In this document: piece after piece, positions 13,893-22,873 of the stretch | Layout of the letters: each line of letters starts with the position of its first letter | Numbering within the stretch: the first letter of the stretch is position 1 | Source of the DNA: a bacterium | GTDB taxonomy: Bacteria; SZUA-79; Acidulodesulfobacterales; Acidulodesulfobacteraceae | Length of the DNA: 64,000 nt | Direction: 5' to 3' | NCBI GenBank assembly: GCA_021800805.1 | Contig: JAJYYR010000001.1 | Location: forward strand, 558,001-622,000 | Translations under genes and position numbers: made by a program | The notes under the pieces: model-generated | Seen by the model: the letters and a program-made list of their open reading frames with translations, nothing else | Told to the model about the DNA's origin: nothing | The model's database searches: none

Positions 13893-16436
13893 TCAACCGC
13901 AATCGGAGTATCCGCAGTCGAGACATACGGTACAGCCTTCCGCATGCTTTAAGTTTGATCCGCCGCATGAAGGGCATGCGCCTCTGCCTTGAACCGCATG
14001 GGTTTTATTTTGAGCGGTTGCAGATTTATACGAATTTTCCGAATTTAACGAATCGTTATAAATATTATTTGTATCATTCGTGTGGTTATTAGATGCCGTA
14101 ATTTTTTCGTTAAGGCTTTTTTCGAGAGCTTTTCCGATAGCGTCGGCGCATGAATATATTATATTTGCTCCGAAACCATAAGGAATATTGCATCTTATTC
14201 CTTTCAACTGGCTGATTATCTCTTCCGCCCCAATTCCCGACCTTAAAGCTAAGCTTACCATTCTTCCGGTGGATTCAGTTTGCGATTGGGCGCATCCGCC
14301 TGATTTGCCGATAGAATTAAATATCTCGAAAGGATTTCCGTTTTCGTCGTAATTTATCGTAACGTATAAAGGACCGCATCCGGTAGTAGTTTTAACCGTT
14401 ACCCCGCGAATTATATCTGGACGCTTCCTTGGCTCTATCTGTCCGCCGGTTTTTTTCACGGGGTTATTGTTCTTAATATCTTCGGATATATTTTTCTCGA
14501 CTATAGGTTTCATATCGATAGGTTCCGCTACCTTTGAGCCGCAAACGGGGCATATATATTTATTTTCCGCGCCGCCGCTCGAAGAGCCGGTCGTTAGAAC
14601 CTGCTCTCTTGACCCGTCCCTGTAAACCGTAATGCCTTTAAGATTAAGGTCATAGGCAAGCGTGTAAACATCTTTAATATCATCTTTTTTTGCCGAATTT
14701 GGGAAGTTAACGGTTTTGCTAACGGCATTATCGGTGAATTTCTGAAAAGCCGCCTGCGTCATAACATGCCATTTTGGAGCAATATCATGCGAAGTTATAA
14801 ATATCCTGCTTAAATATTCGTATTCTTCTTTAGTTAATAATTCACCCATATCTTTTCCGTATGTTTTGCCGAAACTGCCGTTTTTTACGATAAAATCTAT
14901 TAGTTTTGCGGAATAAACCCCCATGGCGTCTAAAACGCCTTTAAGGTTTTTATCCATTTCTATCAAAGTTTGCTTGTCTAATACATGTCTTTCGTAAGCT
15001 AATGCAAATAAAGGTTCTATGCCGCTCGAAGCGCCGCCGATTATGCTGATAGTTCCCGTAGGGGCTATGGTAGTGGTCGTCCCGTTTCTCATAGCCTTGA
15101 ATCCTTTTTCTTCCCAGAGCGAGCCTTCAAAGTTAGGAAAACTGCCGCGCTCGAGTCCGAGTTCCTCTGATTTTATTTTTGATTCTTTATCTATGAAGCC
15201 CATAATGCTTTCGGCTATTTTAAGCGCAAGTTCGCTGTTATATGGTATTCCCAGCTTTATAAGCGTATCGGCATATCCCATAATGCCTAATCCTATTTTC
15301 CTGTTGGAAAGCGTCATCCGTTTTATTTTTTCTATAGGATAATGATTTTTATCTATTACGTTATCTAAAAAATGAACCGCAGTGTGAACGGTTTTCTTAA
15401 GCGATTCAAAATCGATAGAATCAAGATAGCCGGATATTGCATCGTCGGGATTATTTTCAAGTTTTTTCAGCGCCCCTTTGAGATTGAGTTTGTCTTTTTC
15501 AATTTTATTTTCTTTTATAAATTTTCCGACGTTAATAGAGCCAAGGTTGCAGGATTCATAAGCGACTAAAGGCTGTTCACCGCATGGATTAGTGGCTTCG
15601 ATTTTTCCGGCTTTAGGTATAGGGTTGAGTTTGTTAATTCTGTCTATAAAGATAATCCCCGGTTCGCCGCTCAACCATGCCGTCTCGACGATTAAATCGA
15701 AAACCTCTTTAGCATTTAGATATTTTACTATTTCGTTATTTCTTGGATTTATTAAAGGATAATCTTCGTTTCTTAACGCATGTTCCATAAAATCTTCCGT
15801 TATAGCGACGGAAATATTAAAATTATTAAGTTTTGAAGTGTCTTTTTTAGACGTTATAAAATCGATTATATCGGGATGGTCTATTCTTAAAATGCCCATA
15901 TTTGCGCCTCTTCTCGTTCCGCCCTGTTTAATTGCTTCCGTTGCGCTGTTAAATACCTGCATAAATGAAACCGGTCCGCTTGAAACTCCTTTTGTAGAGT
16001 GCACCGTGTCGTTTTTAGGCCTTAGGGACGAAAAAGAAAAACCGGTTCCGCCGCCGCTTTGATGGATAAGGGCGGTATTTTTTATAGTTTCGAATATCGA
16101 TTCCATCGAGTCTTCTATGGGAAGAACAAAACATGCCGAAAGCTGTTGGAGGGGTCTGCCCGCGTTCATTAAAGTAGGAGAATTTGGAAGAAAGCGGAGG
16201 GAAGACATCTCCTCGAAAAAACCGTTTGCCGTAATTTTAATATCTTCTTCGGATTTGCCGTAATTTAAGTCGGCTTCCGATATATTTTTTGCGACTCTTT
16301 TAAACAGCTCCGTTATTGTTTCGATGATTTCGCCTTTTGCATCTTTCGCCAAATATCTTTTTTTTAAAACGGTAACCGCGTTTTCGGAAAAATTTATTGC
16401 AAGCGGGTCGATCGGTTCGTCTTTTTGTTTTTTCAT
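13893..16436 (-). CDS. nrdJ: Adenosylcobalamin-dependent ribonucleotide reductase (class II)
   Basis: This 847-residue enzyme reduces ribonucleotides to deoxyribonucleotides with a B12-derived radical and works with or without oxygen. The redox pair C102 and C296 and the thiyl C285 within NPCGEQ (283-288) are in place, and QSGGGTGFSFS is the usual substrate-binding loop. The C-terminus carries zinc-ribbon-like clusters (CPVCG near 635; CPSCGG, CTVCLDCGYSDCG at the end), typical of NrdJ. AGGAGGT sits about seven bases before the ATG. Its promoter is overlapped by NrdR-type boxes. It faces away from the tol genes, and no nrdA/nrdD appears in the window. Identity is certain by motif content. Confidence 0.97.
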   Translation of the reverse strand: MKKQKDEPIDPLAINFSENAVTVLKKRYLAKDAKGEIIETITELFKRVAKNISEADLNYGKSEEDIKITANGFFEEMSSLRFLPNSPTLMNAGRPLQQLSACFVLPIEDSMESIFETIKNTALIHQSGGGTGFSFSSLRPKNDTVHSTKGVSSGPVSFMQVFNSATEAIKQGGTRRGANMGILRIDHPDIIDFITSKKDTSKLNNFNISVAITEDFMEHALRNEDYPLINPRNNEIVKYLNAKEVFDLIVETAWLSGEPGIIFIDRINKLNPIPKAGKIEATNPCGEQPLVAYESCNLGSINVGKFIKENKIEKDKLNLKGALKKLENNPDDAISGYLDSIDFESLKKTVHTAVHFLDNVIDKNHYPIEKIKRMTLSNRKIGLGIMGYADTLIKLGIPYNSELALKIAESIMGFIDKESKIKSEELGLERGSFPNFEGSLWEEKGFKAMRNGTTTTIAPTGTISIIGGASSGIEPLFALAYERHVLDKQTLIEMDKNLKGVLDAMGVYSAKLIDFIVKNGSFGKTYGKDMGELLTKEEYEYLSRIFITSHDIAPKWHVMTQAAFQKFTDNAVSKTVNFPNSAKKDDIKDVYTLAYDLNLKGITVYRDGSREQVLTTGSSSGGAENKYICPVCGSKVAEPIDMKPIVEKNISEDIKNNNPVKKTGGQIEPRKRPDIIRGVTVKTTTGCGPLYVTINYDENGNPFEIFNSIGKSGGCAQSQTESTGRMVSLALRSGIGAEEIISQLKGIRCNIPYGFGANIIYSCADAIGKALEKSLNEKITASNNHTNDTNNIYNDSLNSENSYKSATAQNKTHAVQGRGACPSCGGSNLKHAEGCTVCLDCGYSDCG

Positions 16437-16473
16437 TATAACCTCCTAATTTATCTGTTTAATTATGTTCGAT

Positions 16474-16519
16474 ATACAATATGTAGATAATATTTTTATT
16501 TCTATACAATATATTGTAA
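16474..16519 (-). promoter_or_regulatory. Two NrdR-like boxes upstream of nrdJ
   Basis: ATACAATATGTAGATA (16474-16489) and ATACAATATATTGTAA (16504-16519) resemble the NrdR consensus acaCwATATaTwGtgt. They are offset by 30 bases, about three helical turns, as expected for cooperative NrdR binding. The second covers the -10 box of the nrdJ promoter. NrdR is the usual repressor of ribonucleotide reductase genes. The nrdR gene is not in the window. Confidence 0.65.
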
Positions 16520-16534
16520 TTAATTTTTTGTCAA
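16506..16534 (-). promoter_or_regulatory. nrdJ promoter
   Basis: On the minus strand a consensus -35 TTGACA (plus 16529-16534) and a -10 TATTGT (plus 16506-16511) are exactly 17 bases apart. Transcription would start near 16499, leaving a leader of about 60 bases. No B12 riboswitch fits in that leader. Confidence 0.7.
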
Positions 16535-16612
16535 TAGATTTTTTTATAAAAAAGATTTATAATCAAAAAATATATTAAATACATTGAAAATAGGGAGGAA
16601 TAAGTATAAATA

Positions 16613-17353
16613 ATGCTGGATAATTTGGGCGGCGGCGTCATAGGGGGCATTGCGGCAGGCGGTAGCATGAATATACTGTCTCATATTCTTACTACCAATA
16701 TCGTAGTTAAGTTAGTTTTGCTTTTACTTTTTTTCTTTTCTTTAATATCTTGGGCTATTATATTTTATAAACTTCGTTATCTCGGCAGGGCAAGAAAGGA
16801 AGACAAGGAATTTCTCGATTTGTTCTGGGAATCGAAAAGGCTGGATTATGTTTATACCGCCGCTAAAAGTTTAGATTACAGCCCTATAGCTTTTATGTTT
16901 AACGTAACATATAAAGAGCTGTTAAATATTAAGAAAAAATCTGACGACGGAGAACATGGGGAACAGCATAGCAATAAGGAAAATAATGAAGAAAATCTGG
17001 CATATGTCGAGAGAGCTTTAAAAAAATCCCAGCTTTCTTCTATTGCAAAATTAGAAATTTCTCTTCCGTTCCTTGCCACCGTGGGTTCTACCGCTCCGTT
17101 TATAGGTCTTTTCGGAACGGTATGGGGGATTATGACTTCATTCGAAAGCATTCAAAGAGCGGGAACTGCCGGACTGGCGGTAGTCGCTCCGGGCATAGCC
17201 GATTCCCTTATTGCAACGGCGGCGGGTCTTTTTGCGGCGATACCGGCGGTCATAGCTTATAACTATTATTCTAATAAAGTAAGGGTTATAGTCAACGAAA
17301 TGGTCGATTTTGCTTATGAATTTATGACTATAATAGAAAGGCAGATTCTATAA
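16613..17353 (+). CDS. tolQ: TolQ proton-channel subunit
   Basis: A 246-residue MotA/TolQ/ExbB-family protein with three membrane helices. The first is at about residues 30-52 and the other two lie in the C-terminal half (LPFLATVGSTAPFIGLFGTV and ADSLIATAAGLFAAIPAVIA, the diagnostic stretches). With TolR it converts proton flow into force for outer-membrane constriction. GGGAGG is 14 bases before the annotated ATG, which is far. An ATG at 16667 would start MNILSHIL and align better with E. coli TolQ, so the first 18 residues are doubtful. It overlaps tolR by one base (TAATG). A charged insert, EHGEQHSNKENNEEN, lies in the cytoplasmic loop. Confidence 0.93.
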   Translation: MLDNLGGGVIGGIAAGGSMNILSHILTTNIVVKLVLLLLFFFSLISWAIIFYKLRYLGRARKEDKEFLDLFWESKRLDYVYTAAKSLDYSPIAFMFNVTYKELLNIKKKSDDGEHGEQHSNKENNEENLAYVERALKKSQLSSIAKLEISLPFLATVGSTAPFIGLFGTVWGIMTSFESIQRAGTAGLAVVAPGIADSLIATAAGLFAAIPAVIAYNYYSNKVRVIVNEMVDFAYEFMTIIERQIL

Positions 17354-17808
17354 TGTTCAGCCCTTTTGACGAAAAAGACGATAAAAAAAGCGGGATTTCG
17401 AGTTACAGGCTTATGTCCGAAATAAATATTACTCCTTTTGTCGATGTTATGCTTGTTCTTTTAGTTATTTTTATGGTAACCGCTCCAATATTAGTTCACG
17501 GCATCCGCGTTCATCTACCCTCGGCGGCGGCGCATGCCCTTAAAGCTCCCGAAAAAACGATAGTTGTCGCGGTTACTTCCAATAGAGCCGTTTATATTAA
17601 TAAATTCAAAGTCGGACTGCCGGTTTTAACGGAAAAACTTGCGGCGATATATAAACACAGAAAGGATAAACAGATATTTCTCAAGGCAAGCTCTTCGCTG
17701 TCTTACGGATATGTAATAAAAGTTATGGCGGCGATAAAAGATGCCGGAATTACAAAAATAGGAATGGTAACGGCAAACCCCAAGCTTGTCGGCAGGGCGG
17801 GCAGGTAA
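17353..17808 (+). CDS. tolR: TolR (ExbD/TolR family)
   Basis: A 151-residue single-helix inner-membrane protein. The family signature SEINITPFVDVMLVLLVIFM is at 22-41 with the essential Asp at residue 31, followed by a periplasmic domain. It forms the stator-like pair with TolQ and translation is coupled to it by a one-base overlap. The C-terminus (ITKIGMVTA) is typical. The TolA-like gene begins seven bases downstream. ExbD is an alternative name, but the following TolB and CpoB genes favour TolR. Confidence 0.93.
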   Translation: MFSPFDEKDDKKSGISSYRLMSEINITPFVDVMLVLLVIFMVTAPILVHGIRVHLPSAAAHALKAPEKTIVVAVTSNRAVYINKFKVGLPVLTEKLAAIYKHRKDKQIFLKASSSLSYGYVIKVMAAIKDAGITKIGMVTANPKLVGRAGR

Positions 17809-17815
17809 AACCTTT

Positions 17816-18601
17816 ATGTTTAATGAAAATAATAAAGGCATAGGCGTATATTTAATATACTCCGCCATTTTTCATATATTATTAATAGGATTAATAATAT
17901 ATCTTTCTATAAGATACAGACCGGAAATTCAGTCGATTGGTTCAAAAGTCGTTGTAAGCGTCGTAAGCAGGGTCCCCGGACATCTTGCTTCGGTTAGGTC
18001 TATACTATATCCTCCTAAGCCTAAAACAGCGGAACGTCCGGTAAGCAAACCGGTTTCCGTTAAAACTGCAAAGCCAAAGCCCGTTTCGATTCCGCTTGCC
18101 GCTAAACCTTCTTCTATGGTTTATCCGAAAAAGGTCAAGCAAAATCAGATTCAAAAAAGGAGGTATGCGCCGCCGCATCATTATGTTCCGACTTTGAGTT
18201 CCAACGCTTATGCGCATCTTCATAACATGGTAAGTCTTAACAGCGCATATAGCAAACTGAGCGAGTCTTTGATAAGGGGCAACGTCCACAGGTTTCAGGG
18301 TTACGTAAATAAGATAGTTTCGGTTATAACGTCAAATTTTGATATATCCTTAAATAAATATCTAAACTATAAATCGGTCGTAGCTTTCCAGATATCAAAA
18401 TCCGGACGCATTTATGCAGTCAGGTTAGTTAAATCTTCCGGAAACGGATACTTCGATTCCCAGTCGGTGGAAGCCGTCAAACTATCCAGCCCACTGCCGC
18501 CGCCGCCCGCCGGTTTTATGCGGTTCGTAAACTCCAACAATGCCGGCGAAGGAGTGCTGATGAATTTTAATCCTAAGGAAATACTTAAAGACAGATCTTG
18601 A
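17816..18601 (+). CDS. tolA: TolA-like protein with TonB C-terminal domain
   Basis: From the ATG at 17816 the protein has 261 residues. A TTG at 17786 would extend it but overlaps tolR and reads in poorly conserved residues. A single membrane helix is at about 12-31. A Pro/Lys-rich extended region (about 60-120, YPPKPKTAERPVSKPVSVK) would span the periplasm. A TonB-type C-terminal domain (about 175-250) has VVAFQISKSGRIYAVRLVKSSG and AVKLSSPLPPPP. It connects TolQR to the outer membrane, as TolA does. TonB is possible, but position between tolR and tolB supports TolA. It is short for a TolA because the long helical domain II is replaced by the Pro/Lys region. Confidence 0.88.
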   Translation: MFNENNKGIGVYLIYSAIFHILLIGLIIYLSIRYRPEIQSIGSKVVVSVVSRVPGHLASVRSILYPPKPKTAERPVSKPVSVKTAKPKPVSIPLAAKPSSMVYPKKVKQNQIQKRRYAPPHHYVPTLSSNAYAHLHNMVSLNSAYSKLSESLIRGNVHRFQGYVNKIVSVITSNFDISLNKYLNYKSVVAFQISKSGRIYAVRLVKSSGNGYFDSQSVEAVKLSSPLPPPPAGFMRFVNSNNAGEGVLMNFNPKEILKDRS

Positions 18602-18631
18602 TATCTCAATTTTTTTAATGAAAAATTAAGG

Positions 18632-18661
18632 TTGATATTTTTTACTAATTTATTTTATAAT
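18632..18661 (+). promoter_or_regulatory. tolB promoter with almost no leader
   Basis: TTGATA (18632-18637) and TATAAT (18656-18661) are 18 bases apart. The expected start near 18668 is only about four bases before the tolB ATG, and no Shine-Dalgarno is present. This suggests a leaderless tolB transcript in addition to read-through from tolA. Confidence 0.55.
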
Positions 18662-18671
18662 TATAACGACT

Positions 18672-20015
18672 ATGAAAAAAAAATTGATTTCAGCGCTTTT
18701 ATCTATTTGCTTTTTAACCGGTATTTTTGCTTTATTTCCTAAAAATTCTCATGCAAAAATTTATATAAATATATACGCCGCAAGAATAAAAAAAATCAGG
18801 GTCGCCGTTCCGGATTTTAAAAATATTTCGGCATATGGACAGCATAAAAAAATAGAAAAAAATGCGGCGCGCGTTATTCGCCACGACCTTTCGGTAATAG
18901 GATATTTTCACATAGTAAATCCTCTTTCCTACCTTGAAAATCCCCAGTATGTGCCCGTTAATCCGGAAAAAATAGATTATTCCAACTGGAGCGTTTTGAA
19001 TGCCCAATATTTGATAACCGCCGAGTATAAAACGTCAAACGGCATTATAAAGATGAAAGCAAACCTTATAAGTATATTTACTAAACAGCTTCTTTTTTCG
19101 GAAAAGCTCGAGGGTATGGATAATCAGTATAGGTTTTTGGCAAACAAATTTGCCGACGATATACTAAAATTCTTAACCGGAGTGAAAGGACCTTTTACGA
19201 CGAGGGTATTTTTCGTCGGGGGAAAAGATGGTTCTAAAAATATTTTCGTAATGGATTTCGGCGGACACAGGGTTCAAAGAATAACGAATAATAATTCGAT
19301 AAATATTTTTCCTTATCCTTCGCCCCATGGAAATAAAGTTGCTTATATTTCTTTTAAAAACGGAAACCCCGCCGTTTTTATAAAAAATTTAAAGACGGGC
19401 AGAACGAAAAAGCTAAATCTCCCGGGTCCGGCGGATTTTGTCGCATGGTCGCCGGACGGAAGCAGGTTAGCGGTAGCGCTTACCGCCGACCATTTGAATA
19501 CGGAGTTATACACCGCCTCCGTAAACGGCGGAAATTTAAAACAGTTGACTTTTACTGACGGGATTAACACTTCGGCGTCGTTTTCTCCCGGCGGCAACAG
19601 AATTGCATTCGTATCGAGCCGCGGCGGAAGCCCTCAAATTTATATAATGAATTCGGACGGAAGCGACCAGCACAGGATTACTTATAACAGAAGCAGTTAT
19701 AACTCAAGCCCGGCATGGTCGCCGGACGGAAAAAAAATAGCTTTTACGTCTTTCGTAAACGGCGCTTTAGAAGTATGTATTATGAACTCCGACGGTGAAG
19801 ATGAAAGGCAGGTGACAAACACTCCTTACAGCGCCCAGCATCCGGCGTGGACTAGAGATTCGAGAATTATTACGTTCGATACGGAAATTGCGGGAAGACA
19901 GGAGTTGTATATGATAGACGTCAACGAAAGCGGAATGATGAGGCTGATGCCGCGGATGTTTCCCGAAATGCAGAATTATTACGATGCGCAGTGGACTTTA
20001 AAGTCTTCTTATTGA
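18672..20015 (+). CDS. tolB: TolB periplasmic beta-propeller protein
   Basis: A 447-residue periplasmic protein. It has a signal peptide (MKKKLISALLSICFLTGIFA, cleavage near SHA-K at about 29), an N-terminal TolB domain (about 35-170), then a six-bladed propeller made of WD40-like repeats. The blades end with recurring SPDGSRLAVAL, SPGGNRIAFVS and SPDGKKIAFTS motifs. TolB normally binds Pal and the TolA C-terminal domain. The upstream promoter predicts a nearly leaderless message, and no ribosome site precedes the ATG. Pal is not encoded next to it. Confidence 0.95.
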   Translation: MKKKLISALLSICFLTGIFALFPKNSHAKIYINIYAARIKKIRVAVPDFKNISAYGQHKKIEKNAARVIRHDLSVIGYFHIVNPLSYLENPQYVPVNPEKIDYSNWSVLNAQYLITAEYKTSNGIIKMKANLISIFTKQLLFSEKLEGMDNQYRFLANKFADDILKFLTGVKGPFTTRVFFVGGKDGSKNIFVMDFGGHRVQRITNNNSINIFPYPSPHGNKVAYISFKNGNPAVFIKNLKTGRTKKLNLPGPADFVAWSPDGSRLAVALTADHLNTELYTASVNGGNLKQLTFTDGINTSASFSPGGNRIAFVSSRGGSPQIYIMNSDGSDQHRITYNRSSYNSSPAWSPDGKKIAFTSFVNGALEVCIMNSDGEDERQVTNTPYSAQHPAWTRDSRIITFDTEIAGRQELYMIDVNESGMMRLMPRMFPEMQNYYDAQWTLKSSY

Positions 20016-20087
20016 AAAATCGATATTTATATGATACATTAAATTATATTATTAATCTTATAAATTAAAAAAAAATTGTAAATCATT

Positions 20088-20900
20088 ATGAATATGAACA
20101 GTAAAAAGTTTTTTAAGGTTTTTATCTTTAGTTCTATTTTATTATTTTTCGTTTCGTCGATTCTTGCGGGATGCGCTCCTATGGAGCCGGATTCCATACA
20201 CCGCTTAAAAGTTCAGGTAAAAAAATTAAATAAAAAAACCGCCGAATTGTCCCAAAATGATGCATATTTAGGGAAAAAGCTTCATCAGATGCAGTTAAAT
20301 ATGGCAAACAACGGTGTAGAAATTTCAAGCCTGAATGCTAAAATCAGAGATATTTACGGCAGATACGAGGTAGAATCCCATAATCTTGATATTCTGCAGA
20401 AAAGATTTAGAGAATACCGTTTAATGGTAAATAAGGAACTGGTAAAATTATTAAAGCTTGCTAAAGTTCAACCTGTTTTACCGGGAAAAACAAGCATAAA
20501 ATCGGTCGCGGTTAAGAAAGAAAATTCAATGGAGGGCGGTTTTAAAAAGGCATTATCGTTATATAACAAAAAAGACTTTGCCGCCGCCGCCGCCGCTTTT
20601 CGTAAATTTTTAAATAAATATCCGCAGTCTAATTTTACGGCAGATGCTATGTTTTATAAAGCTTATGCAAATTTTAACCTTAAAAAATATCCCGTTTCGA
20701 TACTGGAATTTCATAAATTTTCTCAGATATATCCCAAAAACCCCAACGTTCCCATGGCTATTTATCTTCAGGGCGTCGGATTTTTAAAAGTTTCCGATCC
20801 TTCGGACGCCTCGATTCTATTCAGGCAGGTAATCTCAGATTATCCGGGGACAAAAGCCGCGATACTTTCCAAACAGGCGCTTAACGGGCTTTCAAAATAA
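20088..20900 (+). CDS. cpoB: CpoB/YbgF-like lipoprotein with TPR repeats
   Basis: A 270-residue protein that begins with a lipoprotein signal ending in ILAGC, so it is probably lipidated at about Cys28. A coiled coil follows (about 35-125, LKVQVKKLNKKTAELSQND), then TPR repeats (about 150-268: ALSLYNKKDFAAAAAAFRKF, later KYPVSILEFHKF). CpoB coordinates Tol and peptidoglycan synthesis; E. coli CpoB is soluble, whereas a lipidated form is common in Deltaproteobacteria. A GCC trinucleotide run (20580-20595) encodes six alanines in the first TPR. In this cluster it occupies the position after tolB where pal is usual. No clear Shine-Dalgarno precedes the ATG. Confidence 0.85.
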   Translation: MNMNSKKFFKVFIFSSILLFFVSSILAGCAPMEPDSIHRLKVQVKKLNKKTAELSQNDAYLGKKLHQMQLNMANNGVEISSLNAKIRDIYGRYEVESHNLDILQKRFREYRLMVNKELVKLLKLAKVQPVLPGKTSIKSVAVKKENSMEGGFKKALSLYNKKDFAAAAAAFRKFLNKYPQSNFTADAMFYKAYANFNLKKYPVSILEFHKFSQIYPKNPNVPMAIYLQGVGFLKVSDPSDASILFRQVISDYPGTKAAILSKQALNGLSK

Positions 20901-20922
20901 AACGCAAGCGTCAAGCGAACTA

Positions 20923-21969
20923 ATGGAAGAAAACGGAATTAGAACTATCAATTTAGCATTTGAATCCAGTTGCGACGATTTTTCCTGCGCCGTTCTTTCA
21001 AAAGACGGGAACGGCATAAAAATATTATCCAACATAATTTATTCGCAGGACTATATACACGGCATATATGGAGGCGTCGTCCCCGAGCTTGCTTCCAGAA
21101 ATCACATAAAGGCATCCCTGCCGGCTCTAAGAATTGCCTTGTCGGAAGCCGGTATAACTTTTAAAGACGTAAATTTAATATCGGCGACCGCCGGACCTGG
21201 ACTTGCAGGGTCTTTACTAATAGGGCTTATGGAAGCAAAGACTCTGTCTTTTGCGCTAAGTATTCCTATAGTAAAAGTAAATCATATCGAAGGACACATT
21301 TTTAGTCCTTTTCTAGAAACTACTGAAAGTTTTCCTTTTATAGCGCTTGTAATTTCCGGCGGACACACTCACATATATATAGTAAAATCGCATAGCGATA
21401 TAAAGCTTATCGGAAGAACGCGGGATGATGCCTGCGGCGAACTTTTCGACAAAATTTCCAATTATTTGGGATTCGGCTACCCGGGGGGAAAGATTATCGA
21501 CGAACTTGCCGAAAAAGGGGATAAAGACGCTTTTAAATTTCCTCTTCCTATGATGCACAGCCGCAATTTAGACATGAGTTTTAGCGGACTTAAAACCGCC
21601 GTCGTTACTACGATAGACAAGCTGGGCGGACCGGGAAAAATACCGGAAAATATAGTTTACGACATCTTAGCTTCTCTGAGGGAAGCCGTAACGGAAATTC
21701 TTTATAAAAAAACGGCGGCCGCATGCGATTTTTATGGAGTTAAAACTATAGCGGTTTCCGGCGGGGTCTCCGCAAATTCGAGAATAAGGTCTGTTTTTAA
21801 CGGCTATGGAAAAAATAATAATTTGAAAATATTTTTCCCTTCCGTTCCTCATTCGACTGACAATGCGGCTATGATAGGATATGCCGGATTTTTTAAAAAA
21901 CCCGTCGATCCGGTCGGAAACAGAGAAGAATTTTTGAATATCAATGCCGACCCTTCATGGGAGCTGTAA
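20923..21969 (+). CDS. tsaD: tRNA N6-adenosine threonylcarbamoyltransferase
   Basis: A 348-residue enzyme that transfers threonylcarbamoyl to A37 of tRNAs reading ANN codons, working with TsaB, TsaE and the product of TsaC. The ASKHA-fold signatures are ESSCDD (14-19), the metal-binding HIEGHIF (H121 and H125), GRTRDDACGELFDK and the terminal HSTDNAAMIGYAG. Length matches the family. It starts 22 bases after cpoB and is followed 22 bases later by rsmA, so the two RNA-modification genes probably ride on the tol operon. Confidence 0.96.
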   Translation: MEENGIRTINLAFESSCDDFSCAVLSKDGNGIKILSNIIYSQDYIHGIYGGVVPELASRNHIKASLPALRIALSEAGITFKDVNLISATAGPGLAGSLLIGLMEAKTLSFALSIPIVKVNHIEGHIFSPFLETTESFPFIALVISGGHTHIYIVKSHSDIKLIGRTRDDACGELFDKISNYLGFGYPGGKIIDELAEKGDKDAFKFPLPMMHSRNLDMSFSGLKTAVVTTIDKLGGPGKIPENIVYDILASLREAVTEILYKKTAAACDFYGVKTIAVSGGVSANSRIRSVFNGYGKNNNLKIFFPSVPHSTDNAAMIGYAGFFKKPVDPVGNREEFLNINADPSWEL

Positions 21970-21991
21970 ATGGAGCCGTAAACTTTCGATT

Positions 21992-22867
21992 ATGAATAAG
22001 AAAAACAAAGTAGTATTCGGACAAAATTTTTTGACTAACAAAGATATAGCCCGCAATATCGTGGATTCCTGTAATTTTTCCGCCGCCGACCATGTAGTCG
22101 AAATAGGCCCCGGAGAAGGCGTATTAACCGAACTTATCGCCGGAAGCGTCAAAACTTTTACCGTAATAGAAATAGACCCTTTTTACTATAATTTAATAAG
22201 GGGAAAATTTGAAATCTTTAACGGGGAAAGACTTAAGTCTTTCCCTAAAAAGGACGGGCAGGAGATTAACATAGTAAACGAAGACGCTCTTAAGTTCGAT
22301 TATGCGGCTTTAAGCAAAAGACTCTCCTCCAAAGTCAGGGTTGTTTCCAATCTTCCTTACGAAATTTCTAGTCCTATTATCGACAAATTTATAAAAGAAA
22401 AGAATGTCTTTTCCGATTTAACGCTTATGTTTCAAAAAGAGTTTGCGGAAAGGCTTTATTCAAAAGAAAACGATTCGGCAAGAGGCGCTTTAAGCGTTAT
22501 TGCGGGTTTGAATTTTGAGATAGTAAAGCTTTTCGGCGTCGGCAAATCAAATTTCAATCCTGCGCCTAGGGTTGATTCCACGGTTTTGAAACTTACGCCT
22601 AAATATTTTGAGGATGCCGATTATCTCTGGGCGGCAGACTCTCAGTTTTTTAGTTATTTCGTCCATCAAATTTTTAAACTAAGAAGGAAAAAGTTAAAAA
22701 ATTCGATATATGCATCGTTTTTCGGAATTCCGCCGGACGTTAAGGAACGTATTTTCGTCGAAAAAGCATGCGTCGACCTTAACAAAAGACCGCAGGAACT
22801 GACTACGGCGGAACTTGTTATCTGCGGCAGGGAATACGATAAATATTTAAGTTCGGTGTCAGGGTAG
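21992..22867 (+). CDS. rsmA: 16S rRNA dimethyladenosine transferase
   Basis: From ATG 21992 the enzyme has 291 residues and starts MNKKNKVVFGQNFL, as KsgA/RsmA proteins do. An upstream ATG at 21944 would overlap tsaD and add 16 unconserved residues, so I reject it. It dimethylates two adenosines near the 3' end of 16S rRNA during 30S maturation. Motif I, VEIGPGEGVLT, is at 36-46. Motif IV, SNLPYEISSPII, sits near 120, and the FNPAPRVDSTVL loop follows. The C-terminal helical domain is present. Confidence 0.95.
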   Translation: MNKKNKVVFGQNFLTNKDIARNIVDSCNFSAADHVVEIGPGEGVLTELIAGSVKTFTVIEIDPFYYNLIRGKFEIFNGERLKSFPKKDGQEINIVNEDALKFDYAALSKRLSSKVRVVSNLPYEISSPIIDKFIKEKNVFSDLTLMFQKEFAERLYSKENDSARGALSVIAGLNFEIVKLFGVGKSNFNPAPRVDSTVLKLTPKYFEDADYLWAADSQFFSYFVHQIFKLRRKKLKNSIYASFFGIPPDVKERIFVEKACVDLNKRPQELTTAELVICGREYDKYLSSVSG

Positions 22868-22873
22868 GTTTTT

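Noticed and set aside
13686..13952. 88-codon plus-strand frame across the end of the secreted-protein gene
   Set aside because: It lies in another frame of a well supported gene and then runs through the terminator palindrome into nrdJ.
16437..16612. B12 riboswitch upstream of nrdJ
   Set aside because: The leader from the predicted start is only about 60 bases and has no B12-box-like sequence.
17786..17815. TTG start for tolA overlapping tolR
   Set aside because: ATG 17816 lies seven bases after tolR and gives the expected short cytoplasmic tail before the membrane helix.
18601..18640. Hairpin after tolA as a terminator
   Set aside because: The arms pair poorly, and the tolB -35 box lies inside the stretch.
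21944..21991. Upstream start for rsmA
   Set aside because: It overlaps tsaD and adds residues absent from the family; ATG 21992 gives the conserved N-terminus.
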